From positions 124,462-188,461 of the forward strand of contig VXBP01007102.1 in assembly GCA_013400115.1 (NCBI GenBank): a DNA stretch of 64,000 nucleotides, given 5' to 3'. Source of the stretch: Rhinopomastus cyanomelas. Lineage: Eukaryota > Chordata > Aves > Bucerotiformes > Rhinopomastidae. The translations under genes were made by a program, and so were the position numbers. This document shows, piece by piece, positions 13,498-24,073 of the stretch (position 1 is the stretch's first letter; the number at the start of each line of letters is the position of its first letter). The notes beneath the pieces are model-generated. The model made no database searches and was not told where the DNA came from. It was given only the letters and a program-made list of their open reading frames with translations.

Positions 13498-13867
13498 ATA
13501 TTCTTAGCTTTAACCTCAAGGTCTTAATATGCTGTCCTGCCTAATACATACAGTAAGAAAATGCTCTGGCTTTTGTCTGTCAGGTTACTAAAGAAAATAC
13601 TCAATGAAAAGAAACGGGCATTCTCTTCATGACCACAATTTAATCCTATTGAAAATAGAAAGGAAGCCCAAAGAACACAAAGAGCAAAGCCAATGAATAC
13701 TCAACAGCTTTTCTGTAGAAGACATATCACAAAGCAAAAGTTCCTCAGAAAGATCTAACAGTAGCACATCTCTTGAATCCTGTGCACTCCAAGAGCATCC
13801 ACTGAGCTATGGAAGGGAACTGCAAGCAAGTCTCATTTAATCAGTCCAGAGAAGGATTAGATCTTAC

Positions 13868-13903
13868 CTTTTCTCCTTTCTCGCCTCTGCCATAGGCTCT
13901 GCC
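13868..13903 (-). CDS. COL22A1: COL22A1 exon: short collagen exon with triple-helix interruption
   Basis: A 36-nt exon encoding GRAYGRGEKGEK, in phase 0 at both ends. The acceptor is ...tttcattcccag and the donor gtaaga. The Gly-X-Y register breaks at the tyrosine: glycines are spaced four and then two residues apart before GEKGEK resumes. A similar aromatic-Gly-X-Gly-Glu-Lys break occurs at this place in human collagen XXII as I recall it. This is the last exon I can recognise before the left edge. Confidence 0.9.
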
Positions 13904-14663
13904 CTGGGAATGAAAGAAGAGAGGAAAAAATTACACTTGAAAGCAAGGATGTCAAACACCACTACAGATAGTTATTTCAAGTTCTTCTGTGTTACGTACA
14001 TAAGATATCTTTATCATCTATATATCTATATATACCTACGCATGCAAGTCACAAGAGAGCTACTACAGGGGAAGTAATATTCAGTGACAATTAGATAGAC
14101 AAATACTATCCCAAATTCTCCTATTGCAGCCAAGAAAATATCTTGTTTTCTATTCAGGGCAGAGTACGATATTACATTTCCAAAATCAAAGATTCCAACA
14201 ACCCTTATCAGATGGAATTTTACATGGGTTAAAGATTTTCTTGCCTAAAACCCCAGTCTGGCATTTGCACTAATTTCAGCTGGGAAAAGCTGTGTCTTGG
14301 TCATCTGAATGCAAAGGAACTGAGACAGATTTGCATTTTCTTTGTGTTCAGTCACCTCACTGTCTCCTTTGGATGTGCAGCTGTGCTATAATTAAGTACA
14401 ACCAAGTTACATATTTTAATTAGAAGACCAATACTAAGTCATTTATCAGCTGTATTCAGGGATAAAGGCATCCCTCTCCCCCACTCCAGGAAATGACAGG
14501 AGGTGCACGAAAGATAGCTGCTCCTTGAAACTAAGGCCCAGCAAAGGGATCATTATCAAAAGAGACAATGCCACCATGAGCAAGTTCTCACCACAAAAGA
14601 GAATAAAAAACTACTTGCATTCCCAACTCCTCAAATAAGATTATTCTGGTATTTCCTACTTAC
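13904..14663 (-). other. COL22A1 intron
   Basis: A 760-nt intron between the 54-nt and 36-nt collagen exons. It contains only a short TATATC-rich stretch near 14015 and no identifiable repeat or RNA. Confidence 0.85.
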
Positions 14664-14717
14664 TGACTCTCCTTTTTCTCCTCTGAGTCCAGGAAGCCCC
14701 GGGAAGCCGCTTTCTCC
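14664..14717 (-). CDS. COL22A1: COL22A1 exon: collagen-repeat exon (54 nt)
   Basis: A 54-nt exon, the classical collagen exon size, encoding six triplets: GESGFPGLPGLRGEKGES. The acceptor is preceded by a T-rich tract (ctttttttcaag) and the donor is gtaagt. Phase 0 at both ends. It is separated from the previous exon by a 5.3-kb intron that holds the assembly gap. An additional collagen exon hidden in the gap cannot be excluded, but the order matches the human protein without one. Confidence 0.93.
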
Positions 14718-15944
14718 CTTGAAAAAAAGAGAGTGTGTAAATAATACAGAGTTAATTCATTACTTCTTGACAGGCAGAGAAACAATCAATGAGATTTCTT
14801 CTTAGAGCTTCCTGTTGGACTAATCTGTGACACATATTAGTTTCTATCTTGTGGTCACCTATCTATCGCTTCAATTTTTTGTGAAAGAATGCAACAAGAG
14901 CTTCACTGAGACTGTCGACACTTCTGTGGTCCCACAGGTCTCTGTGGCAAAGACTTCAGCTCCTGCCATTAAGGACTCGGTGTCCATCATTGCACATACA
15001 CCGATGTGAATGCTCATGTTCTCAGACTGGTTTTTATATTCTACTTTTCATATGAAAATACTGATAAAAGCCTTCAGAGTGCACTTGCAAGACAAAGAAC
15101 TTTCTTCTGTGAGGTATTTCAAAAGTCCTTATTTTCTATTAAGCCAGGAAGGACTCAGAAAACTGCTTTGCCCAAGACCTGAGGCACCGAAAATACGGGA
15201 TTAACTGGTTTGCTTTTTCCATCAAGATTTTAGAGCTATTTTTGTAAAAATAAAAACTATTGAGATCATTCACACTAAATTTTCATGATCAGCTAATTCC
15301 ACACAATAAAACACAATAAAAATCACAGCTGAAAATGTACAAATTACGATGTGTAGGGGAATGAAAACTGGTGAAGCGAATACATAGAGAAGAAAAGAGA
15401 AAGAAGGTCAATCAAAACTCATGCAAATTTTTTTCCTAACTTGTCTCCTAAAACGGACAGGGTTGGAAGGGACAAAGAATCAAAGAAAATGCGTAATTTC
15501 ATACATATTCACCAGATAGAGAACTAAAAGCGGTGCCAAAACCAACGAGTGCAGAAAAAATACCTGAAAGTCACTACCATACTGTTCTGCAGACACAAAC
15601 CTTGACAAAGGACCAGCTGAGGATATGCCCTTTACCAAGGCTAGTTTGAGGCTACATGCAGTGTTGCACCAAGACCTGCTGGAATGCAGAGAGCTCTAAC
15701 CACACACCTCTACCTTGCTCCTGCCTGGAGCAGGAAGTAGGCTGTAGCAAAATTCTCAGAAGTTTTTGTATAAGCATCTCTTTTAAGTCACTTAAAGTAC
15801 ACCTATGTTCCTTTCTAGTTTGTAGGAAAAGCATTGGCTAGAGCATGGTTAATACACTGACCTTCACAAACTTTCCAAAGGCATGTCATTTCTATGATGT
15901 GGACTAAATCAATTCTCTTGGAGAAATTATTTTCTATAAACTGG

Positions 15945-17100
15945 TGTGGTGGGTTCAGGACCACAATTCAAGATAAAAGAAAGGAAAGCAAAGCAGTGAG
16001 GTCTCGATGACATCTCGGATAAAATCTGTCAGACAACGGATGGCTTAGGGAAACTCCAGAAAGGTTTATTAACACTATAACTAAACACAGAGTGGGAGAA
16101 AAGGTTACGCAAGTCGGTGCACACAAACTAGAAACTGTGTCATAAATGCCATCACACAACCTGAGGAAAATATAATGGGAGATCACTATAGTTTGGGCCT
16201 TGGATCTTCTTCCAGTTTAGAGACCTGGGAAAGAGATCATGTCAGTCCAGGATGGCCTGACTGATCAGCGCCCACACCTGCATCCCTCTCTGCAGCTGCA
16301 TGCGTTTTCAAAATACCCAGTCTCTGTCTTTCACATCCAAGGTTTGAGGATTCTCCAGTCCTCCTGCTTTCTTCAGCTAAGCACGAAGGAGCTCTCCCCC
16401 AAACCNNNNNNNNNNNNNNNNNNNNNNNNNNNNNNNNNNNNNNNNNNNNNNNNNNNNNNNNNNNNNNNNNNNNNNNNNNNNNNNNNNNNNNNNNNNNNNN
16501 NNNNNNNNNNNNNNNNNNNNNNNNNNNNNNNNNNNNNNNNNNNNNNNNNNNNNNNNNNNNNNNNNNNNNNNNNNNNNNNNNNNNNNNNNNNNNNNNNNNN
16601 NNNNNNNNNNNNNNNNNNNNNNNNNNNNNNNNNNNNNNNNNNNNNNNNNNNNNNNNNNNNNNNNNNNNNNNNNNNNNNNNNNNNNNNNNNNNNNNNNNNN
16701 NNNNNNNNNNNNNNNNNNNNNNNNNNNNNNNNNNNNNNNNNNNNNNNNNNNNNNNNNNNNNNNNNNNNNNNNNNNNNNNNNNNNNNNNNNNNNNNNNNNN
16801 NNNNNNNNNNTCCCTCTCCTGTCTCAGCTCCAAGGGGAAGAGGAGTAGCCCAGCTCACCAATGCTGAAGGCTGTCCATGGTGGGGGGTCGTGATGGCAAA
16901 TCTGCACCAGTCTTGCTTCTCCCGTCCGAGTGTGGTGCGGCGGCGAGCAGTCGCTTCTCCGGTGTGGCGGCGGTGAAGCTGCGACGTGGCGGGACCTCGC
17001 ACCCGCGGCAAGTTGCGGCCGGGGTCGCTTNTGGGATCCACAGTAACACTGCGAGAGAGGAGAAGCTTGTTCATCATCCAACCAGGACACCAACCAGCCA
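15945..17100 (-). mobile_element. possible LTR-type retroelement remnant spanning the gap
   Basis: The left part starts tgtggtgggttcaggacc. On the minus strand it carries an AATAAA polyadenylation-like signal (16065-16070) followed by about 120 bases ending in ccacca-ca, as an LTR end would. The right part (16811-17060) is GC- and CpG-rich, unlike the surrounding intron. No retroviral protein motif, primer-binding site or flanking duplication could be confirmed, and the centre is missing from the assembly. Alternatives are a different repeat family or a misplaced contig piece. Confidence 0.3.
16406..16810. other. assembly gap (405 n)
   Basis: A run of 405 n bases; its true length is not known from the sequence. 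Any reading frame drawn across it is meaningless. A single n at 17031, in the CpG-rich flank, marks a second uncertain join. Confidence 0.99.
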
Positions 17101-17954
17101 GCCTGGCTGTCTGGAAACAATACAGCATGCAGAGTGAGTAGGGAAGGAAAACTAATCAGACTGGGCTGTTAGCATCTAAAATTCATCCATAGGACACTGC
17201 TTCAGGCATGTTAACTAGTTCTTCTGAAGCTATTTTGTGCTTCTCTCTTCCCCAATATCATCGTTTATTCTATCTCCCTCCAAAGCAAGCACACTGTGTC
17301 TGCACAGATTAGCTTCAGTCTGGCAGCACAGGTGACTGAGGCAGAGGAGTTCATCTCCAAGGGAGTTTTACATTTCTTCTAATAACTGCAATCGCTGCTG
17401 TTTGCCTTGACTTTGGAGAATTAAGTTAGAGAGGGACAGAAACTCATTATCTTCCTACACTGGTGATGCACTTTGAATTTTTCCACTGGTCACACAGTGT
17501 GGTAAGAAATGCCTGTCAAACCTCCTCTCCTAAAAGAAGGGATATGCTACGGGATCCCGCTCACAACAGCGGAACCTGAACACCAGTTTCTGTGTCTTCA
17601 AGACAGACAGAGAAAAACCACTTTCAGTTTACTTACCTGACTTTCAAACTCCCACCAGCTCTTTTTCTGATAACAGCTGAACCAGATCGTTTCTTGGGTT
17701 CTTACAGGACCATATAGTCTCTCCCAGAGAGATTATAATTGTGGATAATGCTTACATCCCTGCAGCCTACCTAAACCTCCACTGTGCCCAGTTACTTAGG
17801 GGTAGATTTCAGCTTTACAATTAATCCCAGATAAGAGATGCTCAGTAGTAATGATTTCTATAGAGAAAATTATTCATTTTGACTCCAGAGTCCAGACATT
17901 GCTGTTTTTCCAGCCCTCCTCATTAGACAACACCACGGCTTTAAAACACAACTG

Positions 17955-18065
17955 TTCGCAGAATCATAAATCTTGATTTATGAATGGTAGGGCTTGGAAG
18001 GGACCTCTGGGGATCATCTAGTCCAGCCTTGCTGCTAGAGCACGATACCCTAGGGAAGATTACAC
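17955..18065 (-). mobile_element. CR1 3' end, old
   Basis: A minus-strand CR1 terminus seen as its complement on the plus strand: ggcttggaagggacctctgg, ggatcatctagtccagc, and then a region like the gctgctagagcaggatcacc block of older CR1 subfamilies. About 110 bases. Confidence 0.8.
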
Positions 18066-18169
18066 CTTAGAAATGAGGAGTCTAGCTGAACAATCCTAGC
18101 ATATATTATGAACCCTTACAACCTCCTATAGCAGAAGCCACTAATGTTTTTGGGGGTGTCTCAGTCTTT

Positions 18170-18445
18170 CATAGAATCATAGAACAATAGGGATTGGAAG
18201 GGACCTCAAAAGACCATCTAGTCCAATCCCCCTGCCACAGCAGGATCAGCTAGATCAAGTTGAACAGGAACACACCCAGGCAGGTCTTAAATGTCTCCAG
18301 AGACGCAGACCCCACAACCTCCCTGGGCAGCCTGTTCCAGTGCTCTGTCACCCTCACTGTGAAGAAGTTCCTTCTCATATTTACATGGAACCTCCTATGT
18401 TCCTGCTTACACCCATTGCCCCTCGTCCTATCATTATATGATAGC
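18170..18445 (-). mobile_element. CR1 3' fragment
   Basis: A minus-strand copy with its 3' end at 18170 (complement: tcatagaatcatagaacaat, gggattggaagggacc). It extends into the ORF2 C-terminal block encoding EHWNRLPREV-like sequence and ends near 18445. Same orientation as COL22A1. Confidence 0.93.
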
Positions 18446-20004
18446 CTGGCTCAATGCTCCTGACACCTACTCTCTTAGTCTTTCCTTAATAAAGTGCCAG
18501 GTGATAATATTGGGAAGCTGCAAACAGCAATCCCTTTCTTCCCCATGGCCAGCATTCCAGCATGGGTAGCTCAGCGCTGCTGCACAGAGAGGACAAGGGT
18601 GCTCTCAGTCTCTGCACACAGAGCAGGATATACACTGTTTAGTATTCACCTCGCATCTCCTGTATCCCAGCAGCATGCCATGTTTCATAGTACAGACATC
18701 CTCACCAGCACATAGACCTTGTCAAAGAGATGAAAGACAGCGGGATGTTGCTGCAGGACACTTTTATTATTATTGTCATCACAGTCCTTCTGCAACCTCC
18801 TCACAACAGTCATGGCTCTGCCATTCTTCAAAAACACCCATCATTATTTAAGTTGTCACAGAAAGTTCCTATTTATAGATGCATGGAGGCATAAGGAAAC
18901 TTTTCCTGCAGTTTCAGTCAGGCACATCTGAGCATTGATGCATCCATGTTCTCTCATGCCAGCAGAAAACACACTCCAAAACACATCTCACCATTCAAAC
19001 TTCTCCCTGCAGACAGCAAGCCAAGCCTTCTCAAAAACACATTGCTGAGGATGTCTGATCTTTCAAAAGCCAGAGATATCTCCTTTCCCCTCCTTCCACA
19101 GTGTTTCGTAACAACTCAGTAACTTTTGGTGGGATGTAATTTGTTTGTTCCCCAAACAGGTACAAATTCAGTGACTGAATCTGAAGTGATTCAGATGGAA
19201 ATAGGGAACAAGTCGTATTGAAAGCTAGCACCTTTTCAATTCCACAGGTGGTGAAATGGAAAAATCAACAACTTGCAGCTCTTCAGTGGTGTGGTGCATC
19301 TTTGTTTTCTTTCAGTACAAGTGGTCCCTCTAAGTCAATTGTCTCACAGCTCTATTTGTACCCCAGCGCAGAAGGAAGACATGGGTATGCTGAACGCACA
19401 CACGTGCAGATCAAAGACGCTCCCACAATACGCAGGATAACAGAGGCTGCACTGTGACACACAACCACTCTCCTACCCTGTCACCTAGGAACAAGAGTAC
19501 TGAAGAACGTGGCCTGTATTTAATACTATTACTCAGACAGTCATGCTAAGGATAACAGATTGTGGCTTAAGACTTTCTTCTAGACTCAGGAAATCTTGTA
19601 GAGTGAGACTGGGAGGCTACTTCCCAACCTATGGATATCTAGTACTGCTGAGCAAGGCACAGCACAGAAACAGCACAAGGTTTTCCAGGTGGTGTATGAT
19701 GGGAGTTGTGTGTGACCTAGTGAATGACATTAACTTGCAAAAGTGTCAGTTTAGGAGCTCTGGAAAAGATTCTGGAATACAGTTACTTTAAGAACTGTGT
19801 GAAGCAGCATCAGAGAGGCTCAAATGCAAGAAGTAAAGGTATAAGATGGCCAGTCTCCTGTAGCCTCAGGCTGATTCCAAACTAACTGTACTTAGCCACA
19901 TGCCAATTGACCTTTATTTCCCAAAGTCTTTAACTTCTCTACTTACTCTGGTTTTCTGTTGGTTTTGTTTTCATTAAACAAATGAACTGGCACATATTAC
20001 TGAC

Positions 20005-20049
20005 CTTTTGTCCTTTAGGACCCGAATGACCAATTGGACCTCTCTCCCC
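20005..20049 (-). CDS. COL22A1: COL22A1 exon: first collagen-repeat exon (45 nt)
   Basis: A 45-nt exon encoding five Gly-X-Y triplets, GERGPIGHSGPKGQK. The acceptor is ...ttttattttag and the donor gtcagt; both ends are in phase 0. The size is a multiple of nine, as is usual for collagen exons. It lies 550 nt downstream of the hinge exon and continues its frame directly. Confidence 0.92.
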
Positions 20050-20599
20050 CTAAAATAAAAAACTCATGTTTAGTCAGACTGATTTTTTCATTATATAACA
20101 AAACAACTGAGACAACCAGAAGAATTGAGGACAATAAAAATCTTTTCAGGTTTTAGGGAAGAACACACAGGAATCAACAGGCTCTATGTTGCACTAATGA
20201 TGGTGGCTTTTTGGACGTCCAAGTCTCAGCCAATAAACGTAAGCACACTGCTTTTAAAAGCTATGGTATTTCTATTCAGTTTGGTTATTTTCATCTCCAG
20301 AATCTATTCTTTTTTAGTTGAAGAATGATGCAAATATCTGAGCTGGATAGAAATAAACACTTTGGTTTCAATGCTGTTACCAGGACTACCAGCACAACCA
20401 AAACCTCCGAATTAGGTAAAGAGAAACTACCTGAGAAGACTCCAATCACCTCCACAGACATCCCACCTCTGAATGACACATGGCTCTTTCTTGAAGTGTT
20501 TTCTACCTCCAGCGTTTCACAAACAAATACAGCACTACTCACATGGTGTCAAACCCATCCAGTATGCCTCAAATCAAACAAACTCATCCAAACACTCAC
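20050..20599 (-). other. COL22A1 intron
   Basis: A 550-nt intron between the hinge exon and the first collagen exon. Nothing else is seen in it; a long plus-strand open frame across it is antisense to the gene and has no support. Confidence 0.85.
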
Positions 20600-20713
20600 C
20601 TTTGGTCCAGCAGGACAGGAGCAGTTGAAAGCCTTGAGATGGCCAACTTGCTCACTACCAAGAGAGGGCCTCACTTCCACAGGAGGTGCTTCTGTCAGGA
20701 CCGTGACCTGGCA
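20600..20713 (-). CDS. COL22A1: COL22A1 exon: hinge between TSPN domain and collagen repeats
   Basis: A 114-nt exon (38 codons, phase 0) starting CQVTVLTEAPPVEV and ending NCSCPAGPK. The acceptor is ...gttcatag and the donor gtgagt. It begins with the last cysteine of the TSPN region, passes through a proline/glutamate-rich flexible hinge, and ends in a Cys-Ser-Cys pair just before the triple helix, where interchain disulfides are likely. The hinge is the least conserved part relative to my memory of the human protein, which has a longer proline run here. Confidence 0.95.
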
Positions 20714-21365
20714 CTATGAACACACACCCAAGGTTATGACAAAATCACAGCGCCTCTTAGATCATCAAATCCAACCTTCAGTGACAAAGATTTTGATACT
20801 AGAAAGCTGCTTCTTCAACTCCCTAGAGAAACCACATAGGCATTACTGGACAACACACAGCTATATGAGCCCTAGTGAGGAACAAAATCCCACAGAAGAC
20901 TGTCACTCAAGCAATAGGAAAAACATTGGCAAAATGAACAATGAATCTCCTGAACCAAGTTTGAGGGGAGAAGAATGAAAAGAGGGTTAAAGTTTCCAAT
21001 GAGAGTTGGGCACAGGAAACTAAGCAGTAATGTGCACTATGTTAGCTCTTCCCAGATAAAGCCAGTGGGAAACATGCTGAATATTTCATGCTGCTTTTCT
21101 GTTGTTCCATCATCACTTCAGGGTTTTGTTTCCCCTGACAGTTTGACATGGAAGAGAAACTTGGAGACATCAAACTCCTCATACTTCTCCCTTTGCAGTA
21201 GTCCTCTTCTGGTGCTACTACATTATCAATTATGGAGTCAGCTTTCATTCATCATTATTTAAAAAAAATTACAACCCCACACTGCCATATATTCCCTGAT
21301 TTATGTAATAGGTTTCAATGAAGAGTGTTCATGTGAGAATGAATAAATGGCAAAAGAAAGCTTAC
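20714..21365 (-). other. COL22A1 intron
   Basis: A 652-nt intron. A faint CR1-like stretch occurs near 20745-20790 (atcatcaaatccaacc), too short to call. Nothing else is recognised. Confidence 0.85.
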
Positions 21366-21446
21366 TGGTCCAGAGGGGATGTCACAGCAGGTCTCCAGCT
21401 CAGCATGCCGAGAATCACAGTAAATAACCATCCGCTGAAGATCAAA
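21366..21446 (-). CDS. COL22A1: COL22A1 exon: end of TSPN domain with cysteine cluster
   Basis: An 81-nt exon (27 codons, phase 0) reading FDLQRMVIYCDSRHAELETC and then CDIPSGP. The acceptor is ...tgtcttctag and the donor gtaag. The Tyr-Cys-Asp and Glu-Thr-Cys-Cys pattern closes the TSPN domain; these cysteines are expected to form its disulfides. It is separated from the core exon by an intron of about 1 kb. Confidence 0.96.
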
Positions 21447-22491
21447 CTAGAAGACAAAGTGAGGCAATAGTCTCAGAGAGTGAATTATTAAAGACTGCAT
21501 GTCCTTTTGCTTGGATACAAACAGAGCTGACAAATACAAACAGAAACCAGATGGGGCTAACTTCATACTGATTTTGTGGATCCTGTAGTCAATATCTCTC
21601 TCTCAATAATAGACCAGTATCTCAGCTTGCTCACAGGTTGCTGAGCTAATGAGACTCTGAATATGCCTATAGAAATTTTGGTGCAGGTTTTCCTACAAAC
21701 AAGGAGACATGCTAATCCACACATCCTTGTCAAATTTCTGACTGAGAAGATATGTCCTTGCCGCTTCTGCCTTTCCTAGAATTTCATGTAGACATAAAGG
21801 AAGCTTTTCTTTTGTGGTGTGTTGCATTTACCCCTGTGTGAGTAATGCTATTAGCACACTCAACGTGCACATTCCATCCACTTTACACAGCTAAGGAAGA
21901 TTAGGCAAATCTCACGACAGCAAATGATCATGCGTAAGATACATTGAGCTAACACTGCTACTGGACAACCGGGTCCAACCTGCTGGTGTCAACTTTGGTT
22001 CAACTGGAGCAAAATTAATATCAAGTATTGTTTCTGAAGAACTGAGAACATATAATGACTCTTCTGAGTTAACGAGCTCTTTTTTCCCCCGCCACCATCT
22101 ATTCCTACAACAAGTGGAAACATTCATCATGTCAAGATCAGACAGCAGAAGACCTTCATGTTTGTACCTAAGTACCCAGTGCGATGTTATCTCTGGATGA
22201 TTTTGTCCCCGATTTTAACCACAGCACATTCTGAGACTACACAGAAAGGCAAAATGGCTTTCTCATTTTTAATTCCTATTATGGAGATACTGAAAGTCTC
22301 ATACAAGACAACAGTTGGTCTTGTACATGATGAGATGTCAATCTGTGGTAGCTGTTTAACACCGGCAATGTCACCATGATGCTGCTTCAGGAAAAGGGTC
22401 AGTTACGATATAACCTCCACAACCCCATTCACGTGCTGCAAACTCAATGCTGAATGTTACCCCAGCTCTCATCAGCACACTCAGTACTTAC
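21447..22491 (-). other. COL22A1 intron
   Basis: An intron of about 1 kb between two TSPN exons. No repeat, RNA gene or other feature is recognised. Confidence 0.85.
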
Positions 22492-22767
22492 ATCAATGGG
22501 GACACTATCATACAAACGTTTGCCAATCACAGTCTTTCCTTGAATGTCAATGTTTTCTCTCTCTTCAATAGGCAGTATCTGCACCAGTCTGCAGTCTATA
22601 TAAAGGGAGACAGCCTTGGACTGAATGCTGAGGGCAATTTTGTGCCAGTTGCGGTCAAAAAGGTCCCCAACTCGAACATTTCGGAAGACCACTCTCACGG
22701 CATCCTTGGTGAGTCCAATGGCATTGTACTCTAGAGCTTTGTTCTCTCCATCCAGTCGAATCGAGAC
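22492..22767 (-). CDS. COL22A1: COL22A1 exon: TSPN/LamG domain, core
   Basis: This is the largest coding exon in the window: 276 nt, 92 codons, phase 0 at both ends. It opens VSIRLDGENKALEYNAIGL and later contains LFDRNWHKIALSIQ, SLYIDCRLV and ENIDIQGKTVIGKRLYDSVP. The D-R-x-W-H-K block and the following cysteine are hallmarks of the LamG-like fold. The acceptor is ...tctgcttgcag and the donor gtaagt. The close match to collagen XXII, better than to collagens XIX or XVI, fixes the gene identity. The frame is open and undamaged. Confidence 0.97.
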
Positions 22768-23338
22768 CTGCAAGCAGACAGAAGTAATTTTGCTGAGAAA
22801 GTATAAATCCTTCTCCTTCCTTCTGCCTGATTTCCATAATGACTGACATCCCAAAGTCAAGGGTGGCACAACATGTGGGAAGACCAAGCAGGATCATAAG
22901 ATGGAGCTTTGTGTGACATACGGACAGTGGAACCTACAACTGTTCCACAAAATAAGATGGATCGGTTCACAGGCTTAGGTGCAGACCCATAACCACTTAA
23001 AGCCTTATCTTGAGAGAACAATCCTTGATTGTCTCAGCACATGCCTCCTTGATGCCTCCCAGTCAATGCTTGGGCATGTCTGGGTGACAGCACCTGTCAC
23101 AGACACCTTGCCGAAGGCAGACAGACAAAGTTGAACACCTTCTGGATCCCTGCATTCTGTGCACTTCACTACTTGCCAGCAGGCTCTGTGCTGTGTACTC
23201 ACACCATATGTTTTCAGTCACCCCATGAGGCACAGTCAGATATCTCAATGCCTGGTACAAAACCAGACTGCTAAACCTTGCCACGGTCCACATTTTATTT
23301 CAGGTGCTTTGGAAAGGAAACTGCAGCTACAAACATCA

Positions 23339-23454
23339 TATAGAATCACATCATATATTAGGTTAGAGGGGACCACCAGAGGTCATCTAGTCTAACCCCT
23401 CTGCAACAAGCAGGGACATCACTCACTAGACCAGACTGCCCAGACCCTCATCCA
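23339..23454 (-). mobile_element. older CR1 copy, 3' part (interrupted)
   Basis: Minus-strand CR1 terminus of an older subfamily (complement: tagaggggaccaccagaggt, catctagtctaaccc, gcaacaagcagggacatc). It breaks off at cctcatcc, where a second CR1 begins, and appears to resume at about 23691. Confidence 0.88.
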
Positions 23455-23690
23455 TAGAATCATAGAATCATTAGGGATTGGAAGAGATTTCGAAGGACCA
23501 TCTAGTCCAATCCCCCTGACACAGCAGGATCACCTAGGCCAAGTCACACAGGAACACATCCATGTGGGTCTTAAACATCTCCAGTGAAGGAGACTCCACA
23601 GCTCCCCTAGACAGCCTGTTTCAGTGCTCCATCACCCTCACTGGGAAGAAGTTCCTTATCATATTTATGTGGAACCTCCTATGTTCCAGC
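23455..23690 (-). mobile_element. CR1 inserted into another CR1
   Basis: A complete CR1 3' end on the minus strand (complement: atagaatcatagaatcatta, gggattggaagagatttcg). It runs to the block encoding the RRFHINMI-like segment and stops near ctatgttccagc. It sits inside the older copy at 23339-23850, so it is the younger of the two. Confidence 0.9.
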
Positions 23691-23850
23691 TGACCTTGAA
23701 TGTTTCCAGAGGCAGGGCCTCCACCACCTTACTGGGCAGCCTGTTCCAGGGGTCTACCACCCTCAGATTAAAGAATGTTTTCCTGATGTCCAACCTAAAG
23801 TTACCCTTTTCCAGCTTAAAACCATGACCCCTACCACTATGTTGCAAGCA
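23691..23850 (-). mobile_element. older CR1 copy, 5' part (interrupted)
   Basis: The sequence ccttgaatgtttccagaggc, agggcctccaccacc and so on continues the older CR1 from the point where it broke at 23454. It encodes on the minus strand a decayed KLEKGNFRLDIRKTFFNLRV segment. Confidence 0.85.
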
Positions 23851-23989
23851 ATACAGAGGGGGGAAAAAAGGCTTTTGAAGACATTATACTTTGTGTTCAT
23901 TTGAAACGTACTTTTCCCAAAGTTGGGCCATTACCAGCAAACAGGAGGGAATGGAGCAAAGCACAGAGCCAGACGAAGAAATAGTGTGC

Positions 23990-24073
23990 CTGCAGCTTGG
24001 TCTAGGTGATCCTGCTGTGGCAGGGGCATTGAACTAGATGATCTTTTGAGGTCCCTTCCAATCCCTAATGATT
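23990..24073 (+). mobile_element. CR1 3' end
   Basis: A plus-strand terminus of the same subfamily as 13124-13497: ggtgatcctgctgtggcagg, gatgatcttttgaggtccct, tccaatccctaatgattcc. The octamer tail is nearly lost. Only about 85 bases. Confidence 0.88.

Larger units (their letters stand above)
1..13867 (-). other. COL22A1 intron (downstream, incomplete)
   Basis: No further exon with splice sites and glycine every third codon was recognised here, so the next collagen exon probably lies beyond the left edge. The content is a large CR1 copy at 2661-4823, weaker CR1 pieces near 1745, 8078, 9010, 9780 and 10733, CR1 copies at 11270-11985 and 13124-13497, and otherwise unremarkable AT-rich intron sequence. 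Small exons can be missed by eye. Confidence 0.75.
14718..20004 (-). other. COL22A1 intron with assembly gap
   Basis: A 5.3-kb intron holding a possible LTR-type element with a 405-base gap (15945-17100) and two sense-strand CR1 3' ends (17955-18065 and 18170-18445). The remainder shows no recognisable feature. Confidence 0.8.

Noticed and set aside
14010..14036. TATATC-rich microsatellite
   Set aside because: It is too short and irregular to annotate as a repeat array.
16237..17128. Long frames of about 200-250 codons on both strands
   Set aside because: They consist mostly of undetermined bases in the assembly gap, so they are artefacts.
20325..20978. 217-codon plus-strand open frame
   Set aside because: It runs antisense across the COL22A1 hinge exon and its introns, has low-complexity composition and matches no family I know. 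It is best explained by chance.
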